From Brachionus manjavacas (Eukaryota > Rotifera > Eurotatoria > Ploima > Brachionidae), in the NCBI GenBank assembly GCA_019054805.1, contig JAHQIY010000004.1, positions 3,906,001-3,970,000 of the forward strand: a stretch of DNA of 64,000 nucleotides, given 5' to 3'. Of the stretch, positions 33,301-45,153 are shown one piece after another (positions within the stretch are counted from its first letter, which is position 1; the number at the start of each line of letters is the position of its first letter). The position numbers and the translations under genes are program-made. The notes below the pieces were generated by a model. That model had not been told where the DNA came from and searched no databases. It was given only the letters and a program-made list of their open reading frames with translations.

Positions 33301-36300
33301 AACAAGAATTATAAAGCTTTATATTAAAATTAGACCAAAAAAAGAAAATAAAAGAAAAAAGGTAATCGATTTTCATAATTTAGTTAAACAAATTTAATCA
33401 AAATTAAGACCCTGAGATTTCAATCAGTTTATAACGATAAGCTAAACCATTTGCATGACGACAAATGTTGCTCTTTTGAAAATACAATATTAAAACGAAA
33501 TATTCGACTTTCTCTTTTGTTAGCTCAAATTGTAAGTTGGCATGAGTAAAGTAATATAATTTACTTTGGCACTAGAGTTTGATTTTATTATCAGTTTTGA
33601 AGTCAATTGAAAAGCTTAAGTGTAAGATAGATGAAAACCTCAGTTTCAAAATTTCGACAGCTTGACTTTCTGGTTGCCATCTCTTTTGATCAATTTTTTG
33701 AAATATAATTGACAATTAATTTTCAAAAAATTGTCAGAGCAGATTGATCATTTTGTATATTAATTATTAAAAAATTTATAAAAAATTTATTTATTTCTCA
33801 GTTTAAAATTTAATTTGTCAATATTTATTTGAATAGTCTTAATTTCATTTAATTAGTCCCTTAATAATTTTTTTTGTCAGTTATTTATTTCATTTGCTAA
33901 TAAAATATTAATTTGTCAGTACATTTCGTGGTCTACCATATTCCTCCAAAAAAATCTCCTAAAATCTTTTTTTGCAAATTCGACTTTTGGCTTAGCAATT
34001 TTGTTCTTAATAGCGTCATCACGTAATTTAAAAGCTAAATTTCAAATGGAAAGTTCGCTAGCGAACCCAAGCGAAATTTATATTCCTAAATATTCCATTT
34101 GTGGGTAACTGTGGCGTTTGAAATTTTTACAAAGGATTCATATAATCAATTAGAGGGCAGACTTCTTGAATAGCAGCTTTAAAAAAATTAAATTCTGTTC
34201 TTAATCTTATTTTTTAAAAATCTGAGAAGTGAATTTTGGCAACTTGAACTACATCATAATGATCACATGATCAAAATTTTAATTGATTAAAATCTTTAAA
34301 TAAAAATGACGAAATTATTTTTTTCAAATTAAACATAAAATTTGTATTATTTTATTTAAAAAAACATTTTTTTTTCTTTAAGTTATTCAAATTTTGGCTC
34401 AAACAAGCGCTTTAAATCATATTTTTGATCATTTAAAGTGAAACAAAATTAAATTTTCAAAATATTGATTAAGATTTTATTTTTATTTCAGATTAATATT
34501 CATATAATTTTATTCTTAATTAAAGATTTAACAAATCATGTTTAATATAGTTTAGTTAAAAAATTCCTTTAGGATTTTAAGATAATTGAATATATATTAG
34601 AAAAAATTTCTAATTTGAATTTTAACAAAAAATTATAGTGATTTAAAAATTAAAATAAAACAAAAAATTAAAATATTAATCTGATTTATATAATTAAAAA
34701 TTGATTGATTATTAAAATTATTTAAATTTTTATTTCGTAAAAAAATTTGATAGCTTTCTTTGTTAGTCTAACATAAATCAAGAGGATTTTTTTTCTTAGA
34801 AGGTTCGAAATGCATTTTTATTTTTTTTCAATTTGTTTCTTAGATAATATCAATGATTTAGAGCCTGCTTCTTTTCTCATTATTTTTTTGGTTAATATTT
34901 TGAATTATGCAGAAGAGTAAGTATCGCTAGGTTTTAGGAAATTTTTTATTTATTGATTTATTTGAAAAATAATTTAGCAGTTGGGCTCCAGGGCAGTTTC
35001 GAGGGGTTTAATCCCTCTATTCAGTCCTCTTATTAGTAAATTTTTTATTAAAAATTTAGGGTGTTTTTGATTAAAAATTTTCAAAGGTAATTTCTTGATT
35101 CTATAGAAAATCTTCAATTACTGTCTAATGGCTAATTTTGCTTTACTTCTCAATTCAAGCCAAAAAAATTAATTTCTGAATAAATATCTGATTCATTCTT
35201 TGTTTGAATTTCCAAATTAAATTTTCAAATACATTCGATTTATGTTTAAAATTTAAAATTATTTGAATTTTAAATTAAGTCGCTTAATAAATTCAAATTA
35301 GAAATTAAAAATCTTTTAAAATTGATTTAAAGTAAATTTTTTTAAATATTGTTCAAAAGCTTGTAAATTTTCACACTAGTTTCCACACAGACAAAATCTT
35401 AAATACAACTCTTTCTATTTGTGTTGGTCTTTTCATCAAAATTTTAATTCATACGCTGAACGCGATCATTCAATTAAATTAGAATGCTTTTGGAAAAAAA
35501 TATAAAATCAAAAATTTTAAATTCTAATAATTAAGAACAAGTTATAGACTCCAAAAATAGTTAATTTAACTTTTGATTTTTGATTCTGTTCCTTATTCCA
35601 AATTCATGATGCCAAGAATTTCTCAAATCTCAAAACTTATCAATTGATTAACCGAAAGCCCATTCACTTTTGAATCAGCCTGGTGAGTTGAGCGAAGATA
35701 CGTAAAATTGGGACTGAATAATTCAATTTTACCGGTTTTTTTAAAAAATGAGATAAATATAAAGAATATAAAAAGAAAATGAATAAGAATAAAATTTTAT
35801 TTTTACTATTATACCGAGTTTAATGTGACTTAACATTATAATACATTTTATCTTCAATTCACTACTATTAGTCAATCAAATTTTAGTCAAATAAATTTTC
35901 AATAAAGAATACTATTGTGGAAAATTATTCAAATTAATTATAAATTATAAGTTCAAGGGTTTTCAAATATCGGGGTATCCTAATTTTTTATTGAGAATGA
36001 AAATAGCTTTTAACCAAATACACTAAATAAAAGTAATGTTATTAAAAAAAAATTTGAAAAGCTATTTTTTAGTCCTGAAAATCTTACCAAAGGTAAAATT
36101 CAAGGTTAATTTTCTGAAAATATATTTTTAATAGATATTTCGGCTTAGCACTTTTTTTAAGCATGCTTTTTTATGTTGCAAAAAAGCTTGTTATGAAAAC
36201 TGATTTAACTCACGCCAATTTTTATTATTGCTAAATTTTAAATAGGAATTTAAATAAAAAGTGTAATTCAAAAAAAGTTGTGTAATCGACAGTAATTAAT

Positions 36301-36444
36301 TTTAGCTGCTATGCTAAAAGTTTCATTACCTGAAAACGATTATTATAAAACTCAATCAAAGGCTGCTAAAAAATGTGATCCATTCTCTAAGAATTTAATA
36401 TAAAAGAATTGATTCAAACATTAGTAGCGTTTATTAGAAAGAAA
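33301..36444. other. Gene-free AT-rich stretch
   Basis: No gene supported over 3.1 kb. Around 34,945-35,045 the antisense reads gactgaatagagggattaaa and then cccctcgaaactgccctgg followed by an aaataaatcaataaataaa-type tail, so a short LINE 3' end is possible there. A 31-codon frame at 36311 precedes the membrane-protein gene but does not join it in an obvious way. Confidence 0.4.
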
Positions 36445-37526
36445 ATGTATTTCGCGGATAAAACAAAGCATAATTGGTTTATCGTTGCTCTAATATTGAG
36501 TAACATGCTGATCTATGTGACCATGTTAGGTTTTAATATTTTGTCATCCTTTCCGATAAATAGCACAACAAGTATTGAGAAGTTTTCTTTTTTGGTAATT
36601 TTTTCTTTTAATCCTATATTTTAATTTAAAAGAAATATTTCCAACTGATGTCGGAGGAATATCAAATGACTACTTTATTGAGGTGACTCCAGCATCTTGG
36701 GTTTTTTCAACTGTGTGGACAACAATTTTTGTCTGGAACGCCTTGTGGCTAATCTACGCTTTTGTGAACATATTTCGTCGTCTTAAAGACAACACGCTAT
36801 TTTATAGGAGATTTGATTTTTTAAATTTTGGAGTATTTATTGCTTTTATAGTAAATAATTTGTCCATAATTGCATGGTTGTTTCTTTGGTCGAACAAATT
36901 CATTGGAGTAAGTTAATTTAACAAGCTTTTCATTTTTTTAAAATTATTTCAAAATATTTTTTTTAAAGTGGGCTCTTCTTTTGATAGTTTTTTGTGTCAT
37001 TCCTTTAAATGTAGCCTTGTTCATATTTTACCGAAAGCTTGACGAATGCAAAGAAGATTTAAAAGAACACAAAATGATTGTTGACTTAGTTTTCATTCGA
37101 ATTTTGCCCCAAAACGGTTTAGCCACATTCGCGACATGGTTGACTTTGGCAACAAATTTAAACTTTGCAACTTTTCTAGCTTATGAGTGCGGAGCAGAAC
37201 AAGACGTTGCATCAACACTAATTCTTTTTATTATCTTGACCATTGCAGTGGTTTATTTTGTAATTGAAAATTTCATTTGGCAAAGATATTTATTGTACAA
37301 CTTTTCACCATGGTTTGTGATAAATTTTGCTCTTCTTGGAAGTGTCATTAAGAACTATAATGCGTCGAGTCCATCGAGAAACAATATAATTACCATTATT
37401 CTACTTATTATCACCTTTTTATTAGCTATTGGAAAGATAGTATTGTTTATTTTGTACAAAACTGCATGCAAAAGATTCGCAAAACGAAAGGTTTTTCACG
37501 TAAATCAAAATGAAGATTTAGAATGA
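36445..37526 (+). CDS. Multipass membrane protein with TspO-like motif, function unknown
   Basis: Three exons (36445-36571, 36633-36907, 36969-37526) give about 319 residues. The second intron is clear (FIG|WALLLIVF). The first donor is less certain: the frame only holds with the donor a|gtattg, while the more obvious site ttg|gtaatt does not. The protein has about eight to nine hydrophobic segments. The segment EVTPASWVFSTVWTTIFVWN, continuing with ALWLIY, resembles the membrane motif (W-x-P-x-x-W-x-F-x-x-x-W) of TspO/MBR proteins and of an uncharacterised invertebrate family that I recall as having ITPAGW at the same point. The C-terminal tail is short, basic and then acidic. I give no function. 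Confidence 0.65.
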
Positions 37527-38029
37527 TGCATAGAAAAGCTGATTTGGTTATTTTATAAAACTTTATTTTTTCTAATTTAAATTTAAATTTTTCTATTTCT
37601 TAATTGAATTTTAAGAACAATTTCTAAATAACATCACATGAGTTCTTTTTCTCATCTCAAAAGTAAATTTACTAAAAAGTTTATCTAGGCAGACTTTTAG
37701 TATCAAATAAATACCTAACAAAAAATTTGTGAATATACGTTGGATTACTTACTCAAATCCAGCATATTCGCTAAGCCACAAAATAATTAGAAGAGGAAAA
37801 GAATCATGCTTAATTTCGCCTAAAAATTTTGAGTGTATTTTTCTTTAAAAAGGTAGGTACGCAATTTTGCAATAACTCTAATGGAATTTTTTATTTTTTT
37901 TAAAGGTATTATTAACTTAAATTTTTCATAAATAAAAATTCTATCAACAAAGTTTATTTTCTTTTTAAAGCTGTCCAGAATTTTTTTTATCAACTTGGCA
38001 CTTTTGAACTAAATAAATTAGAAATCTAT
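37527..38029. other. AT-rich spacer, 3' flank of the membrane-protein gene
   Basis: No feature found. Confidence 0.4.
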
Positions 38030-38495
38030 TACCGTAAACTCGTGTTCACGACTCTAAGATTAAAGCCCAAATCCAACCTTTTTTCTTTAAGAGTTAATTA
38101 CATAGTTTCTATGTTACAACAATTAAAATTCAATTTGCAAGAAAATACCCTGAATATGGGATATTTTCTAAAAATGAAGCCCAAATTTAACTTTTACTCT
38201 AACAAAAAAATTGTCTTTGCTCTCAAAAAAAAATGAAAAAATTGACTTTTTTTCTATTTTTTAATTAACTCTACAATTTTTAAAATTTTAATTTTTTTTT
38301 GAGAGCAAAGACAATTTTTTTGTTAGAGTAAAAGTTAAATTTGGGCTTTATTTTTAGAAAATATCCCATATTCAGGGTATTTTCTTGCAAATTGAATTTT
38401 AATTGTTGTAACATAGAAACTATGTAATTAACTCTTAAAGAAAAAAGTTTGGATTTGGGCTTTACTCTTAGAGTCGTGAACACGAGTTTACGGTA
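38030..38495. mobile_element. 466-bp foldback (hairpin) element
   Basis: Two arms of about 205 bp (38030-38235 and 38283-38495) are near-perfect reverse complements around a 45-50 bp A/T spacer. Tips read taccgtaaactcgtgttcac and gtgaacacgagtttacggta, so the unit may be TA-flanked, as in Tc1/mariner-type MITEs. Differences between the arms are few: translated in the same sense they differ at about four of 64 codons. A transcript through the unit would fold into a long hairpin. The open frame seen in each arm is probably incidental. Confidence 0.85.
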
Positions 38496-38984
38496 TTAAA
38501 AATAAAAATTATGAATTTTTTATAATTTGCTGATTTTCACTTACCCTAAACCCTAGCGAGATAGTGCGTTTAAGATAACTTTTGAATTTAAGATTTCAGT
38601 GCACTCATAAGTGACTATCGGCCCCATCAAAAAACCTGCAATAATACTGGGTCAAAAACCGGTGATAATAATGATATCTTTGATGAAGGATATTTTGTCA
38701 ACACAGTACGCAAAAAAAACGTCATCAACAGCATCAGCACAAATATAAGAGAGCCATTTTATAACACAATCTTTTTTCCCTTAACACACGCATTACCTGG
38801 TTAATTTCACATATCAGGTATCCTGTCGATATTATCGCTGGATATTTCGCCTTCGAAAAATTTTCCGACACCATCAACAATTACAGCAGAAAAAGTTATA
38901 AGTCAGGAGAGCAAGGCAAACTATGGAATAAAAAGCAGAAAAAAGAGAATGACTAAAAAAAACTTTTTAATTTAAGAACATACT
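38496..38984. other. Spacer, possibly decayed 5' LINE sequence
   Basis: The composition is more balanced than in intergenic DNA (for example catcaacagcatcagcac), as if derived from coding sequence. It immediately precedes a LINE fragment on the same strand and may be its mutated upstream portion, but no motif aligns. Confidence 0.35.
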
Positions 38985-40760
38985 TCCAAACTGGTCCTCA
39001 ATTCAAAAGAGTTTAAAACAAATTCCGAAAAAGGTACGCTTTTCAAAGAGATTATTGGGGAAACCTTTACTCAAAAAAGAAATGATTCCTTCGACAATGA
39101 CTTTCGAGACATGGTCGAAGAATTTGTATCAAATAAGGACTATCTGAAAGACAATAATTATTTGAATGCCGAAAAGTCTTTTTCTAGAACCACAATTGAA
39201 GAGCTAAAAAAAAACATTAGAAAAATAAAAGACGAGTCAGCCCCTGTACATGACAACTTAAGTAGCCGTATGTTGAAAAATCTCCCTGACTCGTTCATAC
39301 TCGTTCTAGCGAGTTTTTTCAACCTCTATCTAGCTACATCCGAAATCCCAGAAGCTTGGAAAACCTCTAAAATAACAATGATCCTCCCAAAAAAAGTTAG
39401 TTCTGACCCGTCTAAATACCAGCCAATCAGTGTCACCAGCTGTCTTAGAAAAGTTCTTGAAAGGATTATTACAAGTAGGCTTTACAATTTCCTTGAAAAC
39501 AAGAGTCTTATCTGCAAGGAACAGCACCGACGTACCTCCGACAACTTGGCATTTTTAACTCAGAAGGTCTCTGAAACTTTAGTTAGAAAGAAAAAAAGTA
39601 TGTTCCCTCTTCTTCGACATCTCTAAGGCGTATGACAAGCACAGCGGATTAATCTACAAACTTACCAAAATTGGGGCCCCTCTCTACATTCTGGAGTGGG
39701 TGGTTAACTTTTTAAAAAATCGAAGTTTTTTTGTGAAAGAAAATAACTTTTTCTCGGATTCAGGTCCCATAGATACTGGAGTTCCCCTGGGTGCAGTCAT
39801 TAGTCCTTTACTCTTTACTATTTTTATTAACGATATCCCCAAGCAGGACAAAAAAAACACTCATATTCTTTGTTATTTGCCGATGACCTGGTGACCTTTT
39901 TTATTTTTAAAAAATATGGCAACATTGCTAATATTTTAAATAACTATCTTAAAAAATTGCAGCTGTGGCTACAAAAATGGAGGCTAAAGATGTCTCCAAA
40001 AAAATGTAGCTAAAATTTTTACTCTGGTAATCCGTCAAAAAACAATAAGCTTAGTCTAAAACTTTTTGGAAAACAAATACCCTACACTGACTCCCCATTC
40101 TTCCTTGGAATTAAATTTGACCCAAGTCTTTGTTTCAACTCCCAGGTTGAATTCATTCGTTCTAGATGTCATGGTCGCGTGAATTTAATTAAAATTTTGT
40201 CACACAGATCGTGGAAGTTAAGTAAAAAAACCTTAAATGGAATCTTTAATGCCTTAATAGGTTCCATTAAAGACTATAGTTTTTTCATCCTATCCCGTGT
40301 CAACATTCAAATACTGCAAGTAATTCAAAATACATGTTTTAAGTCAATCTATCACTTACCATGTGACACACCGTCTATTCAACTTTCCGGCCTTCTCGAG
40401 GACCAAAAGGTTGATAGAATTGAGTCTAGACTCAGAATTCTGCTCGAAAAGTACATAAAAATAAATTTAATATGTAAAAACACACTCATTACTTCACTCA
40501 TACAGGATTATATTGATGTTTTTGATGAAACCTCAAGAAGTTCTGAACTTAAACCCCTACTTTGTAAAGTCTCAAATGAGCTCTTCAAATGGACAACAGT
40601 TTTTCTGTAAAATTTCTAATTTCTCTTTCAAATTCTAATTAAGTTAATTAATTTAATATAACTTTTTTATGGACACTTTTTTTAAATTTTAAATACCAAT
40701 GGCGAAAGGAGTTTTATTACTCAAAGCCATTTATTTTTTAAATATTAAATAAACTATTAA
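38985..40760 (+). mobile_element. Decayed LINE copy related to the 8.8-13.2 kb element
   Basis: Frames in series reproduce the order of the better copy: FKTNSEKGTLFKEIIGETF, KDESAPVHDNLSSRMLKNLP, IPEAWKTSKITMI, KYQPISVTSCL, RRTSDNLAFLTQKV, a disrupted motif A near 39,620, GVPLGAVISPLLFTIFIND (motif B), LLFADDLVTFFIF (motif C), FFLGIKFDPSL and IKDYSFFILSRV. There are at least four frame changes. The 3' end (about 40,690-40,755) has aatggcgaaaggagttttat and an A-rich tail. The endonuclease and ORF1 are absent. RT residues are close to those of the copy at 11.3-13.0 kb. Confidence 0.8.
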
Positions 40761-42053
40761 AAAAAATTGGTATTTTTTTTTGGAAAATAATTATTGTAAA
40801 ATTATTAATGTGAGTCACTCCATTTTATGAATTCATCGAACGAATTCCAATTACCGTGCTATCTATAAGCTCGTTCACGCATTCGACTAATGACTCATAA
40901 GTTTGAACGGATCATAAGGAAGGTTTTCACCTATCCTTCTTTTTGGTGTTGGTGAGTGAACAAAGTCCTCAGTATCGTTTCCATCATTCTCTCTTCTGTC
41001 AATAATAGATGTAGACAATGACACATCCGATTCAATTATTTGAGACGTTTCTTTTCAAAAAAGCAATTTTGTTTGTATTTTGATAAGCACTTATTATTAT
41101 TTATTATTTATTATTTTAGATAAAAAATAATATTTCTAATTATATTTAATAAAATTATTTAAAAAAATAATTTTTGATCGCGGACTTTTTTCAGAATTCG
41201 TAATTTTAACCTTGAATCAAAATTTAGGATCGAATTTTTTTTAAATGAAAAACTATTTTTAATTATTTTAATTTCCTAATTTTTAGCCCTGCACCATTCC
41301 TCAAAAATTTGATTTTTTTGGCCCTAATTTAATTTTTCAATGAGGGGTCAAGTAAGCATTTTCGATTTTAATCCAACATTATTACACTCTTTTGAATTCT
41401 GACGCCGCGTCAGAACATGAGAACCGGATTTTTATACATGCATCACAAAGGGGACGATTTTAAAATGGCGTCGGCTTACGGTATTAAATCTTGAATTTTT
41501 TCGATTCTTTTTAAAATTGATATGATTTTAAATAAAATAAAGATTGAATAAAAAAATATTTTACTAAGAACAATACTAGGAAAGGATAATTGAGATTCAC
41601 ATTTCACGATTCGGTGAAATTTTAAATCAAATTTTTTAATAATAATTTAAGGAAAAATTTGCATTAATATAGCTGACTAATTATCTCAAATCAGTAAGAC
41701 TTCAAATCGAGCATTATATTTTTGCTAGTTATGCGAGCACTTTTGAATATAATTTTTAAATGCATAATTTGAAATATCTAAACTCAAAGAATATGCTAGT
41801 GATTATTAATCAAAATTATTAATGAAATCCCTAATTTCAAAGGTATTCACTTTTTAATTTTACGAGACCTTTATCGCAAACAATATTAAAAAACTGGGTC
41901 TTTTTCCTCTTTATTTGTTTATACTTGGTCTATCTATTATTTTAATTAAAATATACCACTTTAAGAAGATTATCAAGATAATTATTTATTATTTATCTAA
42001 AATTAGTTCTTAGCTCTAAGAAAAAAGAGACTTGAATAAATGACTTTAAAAAA
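40761..42053. other. Intergenic stretch with fragments
   Basis: At 40,900-41,060 a minus-strand frame reads SLSTSIIDRRENDGNDTEDF then HSPTPKRRIGENLPYD; it may be a fragment of an unknown coding sequence or element. At 41,400-41,480 is a G/C-richer patch with a short palindrome (ctgacgccgcgtcag) that ends in ggcttacggta, a tip like that of the hairpin element at 38030. The rest is A/T-rich. Confidence 0.35.
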
Positions 42054-43594
42054 ATGACTAGCAACAAGCTCGATTCTTCTTCGGATAATGCCATAAAATG
42101 TGTTGTAATTGGTGATGGTACCGTTGGAAGTAAAATTAACCTAAATTAATTAAGATAAGTAAAATTTTTGTTATTTTTTTTTCCAGAAACATGTTTGCTT
42201 TTGACTTATTCGACAAATAAATTTCCCACAGATTATGTTCCAACAGTGTTTGACAATTACGCAGTTGATCTTTTAATCGGTGATAAAAATTATACTCTAG
42301 CACTATTTGACACAGGTAAATTTACGGCTTTAGAAGATAAAATGATTTATAAGTTTGAAAATCGAATTTTTAGCCGGGCAAGAGGGTTTTGACCAACTAA
42401 GACCCATTGCATACCCTCAAACTGACGTATTCTTGGCATGCTTTTCAGTCGTTCTTCCAAGTTCAATTCAAAACATCCAGAGACAATGGATTCAAGAAAT
42501 TCGAAAATACTGTCCTCATACCCCTTTTATTCTGGTAATTTAAATTTAATTTTTATACACAATTTTGTAGGAATTAAATTTTGGACAAACTAAATTATCA
42601 ACTTTCAATTAGTGGTTTATATTTTTTAATAAACCTAATTTAGATAAGAACTTCAAAAAAATTTGAGGATTTTTAAAATTATTTTAAATTTTGAAAAAAA
42701 ACAACGGGCTCTAGGTTAATACGCTCTGATTTTTATTTTGTAATTTGGCAAAATCGTGAATTTTGCTATTGATAGCTTGTTTTGCTTCTGGTGATTAAAA
42801 AAGTAGATAAAGATTTGGGAATGACCATGATGATTGAATTTTTAGATATTTTTTTATTTTTTTATTGAAAATTTTTTATCAAAAATTTTCTTCTTTCACA
42901 TTACAGTCTATATTTACATTTGATAATTCATCCTTAAATTGTGAAATATTTTTTTTAAAAAGCTGTCGGATAAAAAAAAACTATTCAAATTAGCTTAAAA
43001 ACATTTTTTTTGATAATTAAAAAAATTCTTAATGACTTTTTCATTAGTCTTATTTTTTTTTAAAACTAGTAATTTAATTTAAAATTTTTAGACTATAAAA
43101 TTTTTTAAGTTCACAAAAAAATTATTAAAAAATTAAATAAAAATTCAAAAAAAATTAAATTTATAAAATTAAATAGACAAAAATTATAAATTTCAAAAAA
43201 ATAATGATCTTTTTTATTTTATCGTTAATTTAAATTATTGAGACTTGGCTTTTTCTTTTTTAAAATGATAAACAAATGGTAAACAAAAAATTAAAATCTC
43301 AATTTAAAAATCAAAATTTGTCTTTTTAATGTTGAATTAATAATTTAAAATTTAAAGGTTGGAACCAAAATTGATCTTAGAGACAACAAAGATGAAGTTG
43401 AAAAATTGGCCAAGAAAAAAGAAAGGCCAATTTCTTATGAAGAAGGAGTTCGATATGCAAAAAAACTAAAGGCTGATAAATATGTTGAATGCTCTGCTTT
43501 AACGCAAGTTGGACTAAAGGATGTTTTTGATGAAGCAATTATAACGGTATTAAATAAAAGCAAACCCAAGAAGAAGCCATGTGTCATTCTATAA
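42054..43594 (+). CDS. Divergent Cdc42-like Rho GTPase
   Basis: Four exons (42054-42129, 42187-42315, 42374-42534, 43358-43594) give 200 residues. Rho GTPases switch actin and polarity signalling at membranes. The P-loop is [13 protein letters not shown], where Cdc42 has GDGAVGK. Switch [18 protein letters not shown] is Cdc42-like, followed by DTAGQE. Switch II reads [16 protein letters not shown], differing from the canonical DYDRLRPLSYPQ. TKIDLRD and [18 protein letters not shown] are guanine-base and Cdc42/Rac signatures. A Lys-rich tail ends in CVIL, a CAAX box predicted to be geranylgeranylated. An extension of about ten residues precedes IKCVVIG. Introns 1 and 2 are 57-58 bp, intron 3 is 823 bp. 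The protein is probably a diverged paralogue, not the sole Cdc42. Confidence 0.9.
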
Positions 43595-43882
43595 AATTTT
43601 AACTAACATTCTCTCTAAAATCTATTTAGTGTTTGAAAACCATACATAGTGTACATATTTATTCAAAGAAATTAGATCTTTATCTTACAATTTTCAATTA
43701 TTTAATTTTTTTAATTAGAGAAAATTTAAAGTACTTTTTAAATAAATTTTTTTAACTAAAAGCTTTTTAAATAATTAAAGTATTCAACTAAAAAATAAAA
43801 ATGTGAAATTAAAAGCTAAAATTAGTCTTAATCTTTTATTATTAACAAAGTATTACAAAATTTCGACCATGAATTTTCCTGG

Positions 43883-44469
43883 TCATTCCTTTGGAGGCTC
43901 TTGTGATTTGGCCATATTTTTTATTTCTTGATCTATTCTTTCTTTCGCTCGGTAAATCTTTTTAAAAAACAATTCTATTTTAATCGACATTATATTATTT
44001 GATTTAGATTACTTTTGACTGTAAATAGAATGAGCCTCCTTTTGTTTTATCATTTAATTCGAAAAGTCTTTTGTAACTTTCTTCAATTTCTTTTGGATTG
44101 TCTAATTTTGACACATTTAAAATTTGTTTTGCTTCCTAAAATTGAAAATAATTTAAAAAAACTAAATAACCAGAAATATGTCTACTTCAATGCTTATTCC
44201 GGTTATTCGGTTTGTTTGTGTTGTCTCTGCGCTTTGACCACGAGCGGATTGTGCTGTCTTGGCATCTAAATAAAAAAATAGCTAAAATTTTTGGCAAAAT
44301 ATCTAAAATTTAATTTTAGCGTACGCTGAAATTCATTTCTCAGCGCTTTTGTGAACGCTCGTCCAACAACCTGTGCACCCAAAATGATTACTCGTACCAA
44401 ATGCTGTGCCTAAATATTAACTTTATCAAAATGTTATGATTGTGATTATAATCTCAAGAAACTCACCAT
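43883..44469 (-). CDS. PAM16: PAM16/Magmas, TIM23-motor J-like subunit
   Basis: Five tiny exons (44469-44467, 44409-44325, 44265-44186, 44135-44013, 43957-43883) join in frame to 121 residues, the usual size for PAM16. PAM16 (TIM16) recruits and restrains PAM18 at the mitochondrial inner-membrane import motor. The N-terminus [20 protein letters not shown], followed by TKALRNEFQ, is the conserved membrane-associated segment. The J-like domain has [16 protein letters not shown], then [20 protein letters not shown], then RAKERIDQE; it lacks the HPD tripeptide, as expected for PAM16. The first exon contributes only the ATG before a GTGAGT donor. The gene is tail to tail with the Cdc42-like gene, 288 bp apart. 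Confidence 0.93.
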
Positions 44470-45153
44470 TTTTTTTGTGTTGAAAATTTTGTCTTGTCTT
44501 CGGCTAAATTTTTTAAATCGGAAAAATTGCCAGATTAAATTTAAAAATTGCAATATTAGATCACTGTAATTAGAGTTACTAGAATTTTCATTTTAGAAAG
44601 TAAAATTTCTATTTTCAAAATGCAAATTTATCCAAACAAAATTTCGGATTTTTCAACCATTTTATTAAGGATGACTATATTGACATAAGATTTTTCCTAT
44701 AGTAATGTTAAAACTTGTCAAAAGCCTTACCATATTTGAATAAATTTCCCTTTAAAAAACACATATTTTTAATAAAATTGGAAACTAAATTAAATCAAAA
44801 TAAGCTATTAAAAATTTATTAATTAATTTTTTTATTTATAAAATGTAACCGTGTCTAACCCACTTTATCTTAATTTAAGACATATAGATCAAACTTTCTT
44901 AATTCTTTTTAATATACTATATTTATTCTGTACACTTTATTAATTCGAAATTTCAAGACTCTGGCAATGCAAAAAAAAGTTTAAGGAAAAAACATTTCAA
45001 CAAGATTCAATTTTCTTCTAAATATGAATTGAAATTTTTATTTTTTATTTTTTATTTTTATTAAAATTTTGTTTTAATCGACCCATATTTTTTATTAAAT
45101 AAAAATTTATTAACAATAAATCCTTACTTTTTATTCAAATTTATATCTTAAAT
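44470..45153. other. Spacer between PAM16 and the fucosidase gene
   Basis: It must contain the PAM16 promoter and the 3' UTR of the fucosidase gene. No individual element can be assigned. Confidence 0.4.

Noticed and set aside
38042-38483. Open frames of 64-67 codons in each arm of the hairpin
   Set aside because: They start at GTG, have no family resemblance and are mirror copies; the inverted-repeat structure explains their conservation.
41400-41480. Short palindrome ctgacgccgcgtcag and a ggcttacggta end as a second hairpin element
   Set aside because: Only one tip resembles the element at 38030, no opposite arm was found, and the shared word is too short.
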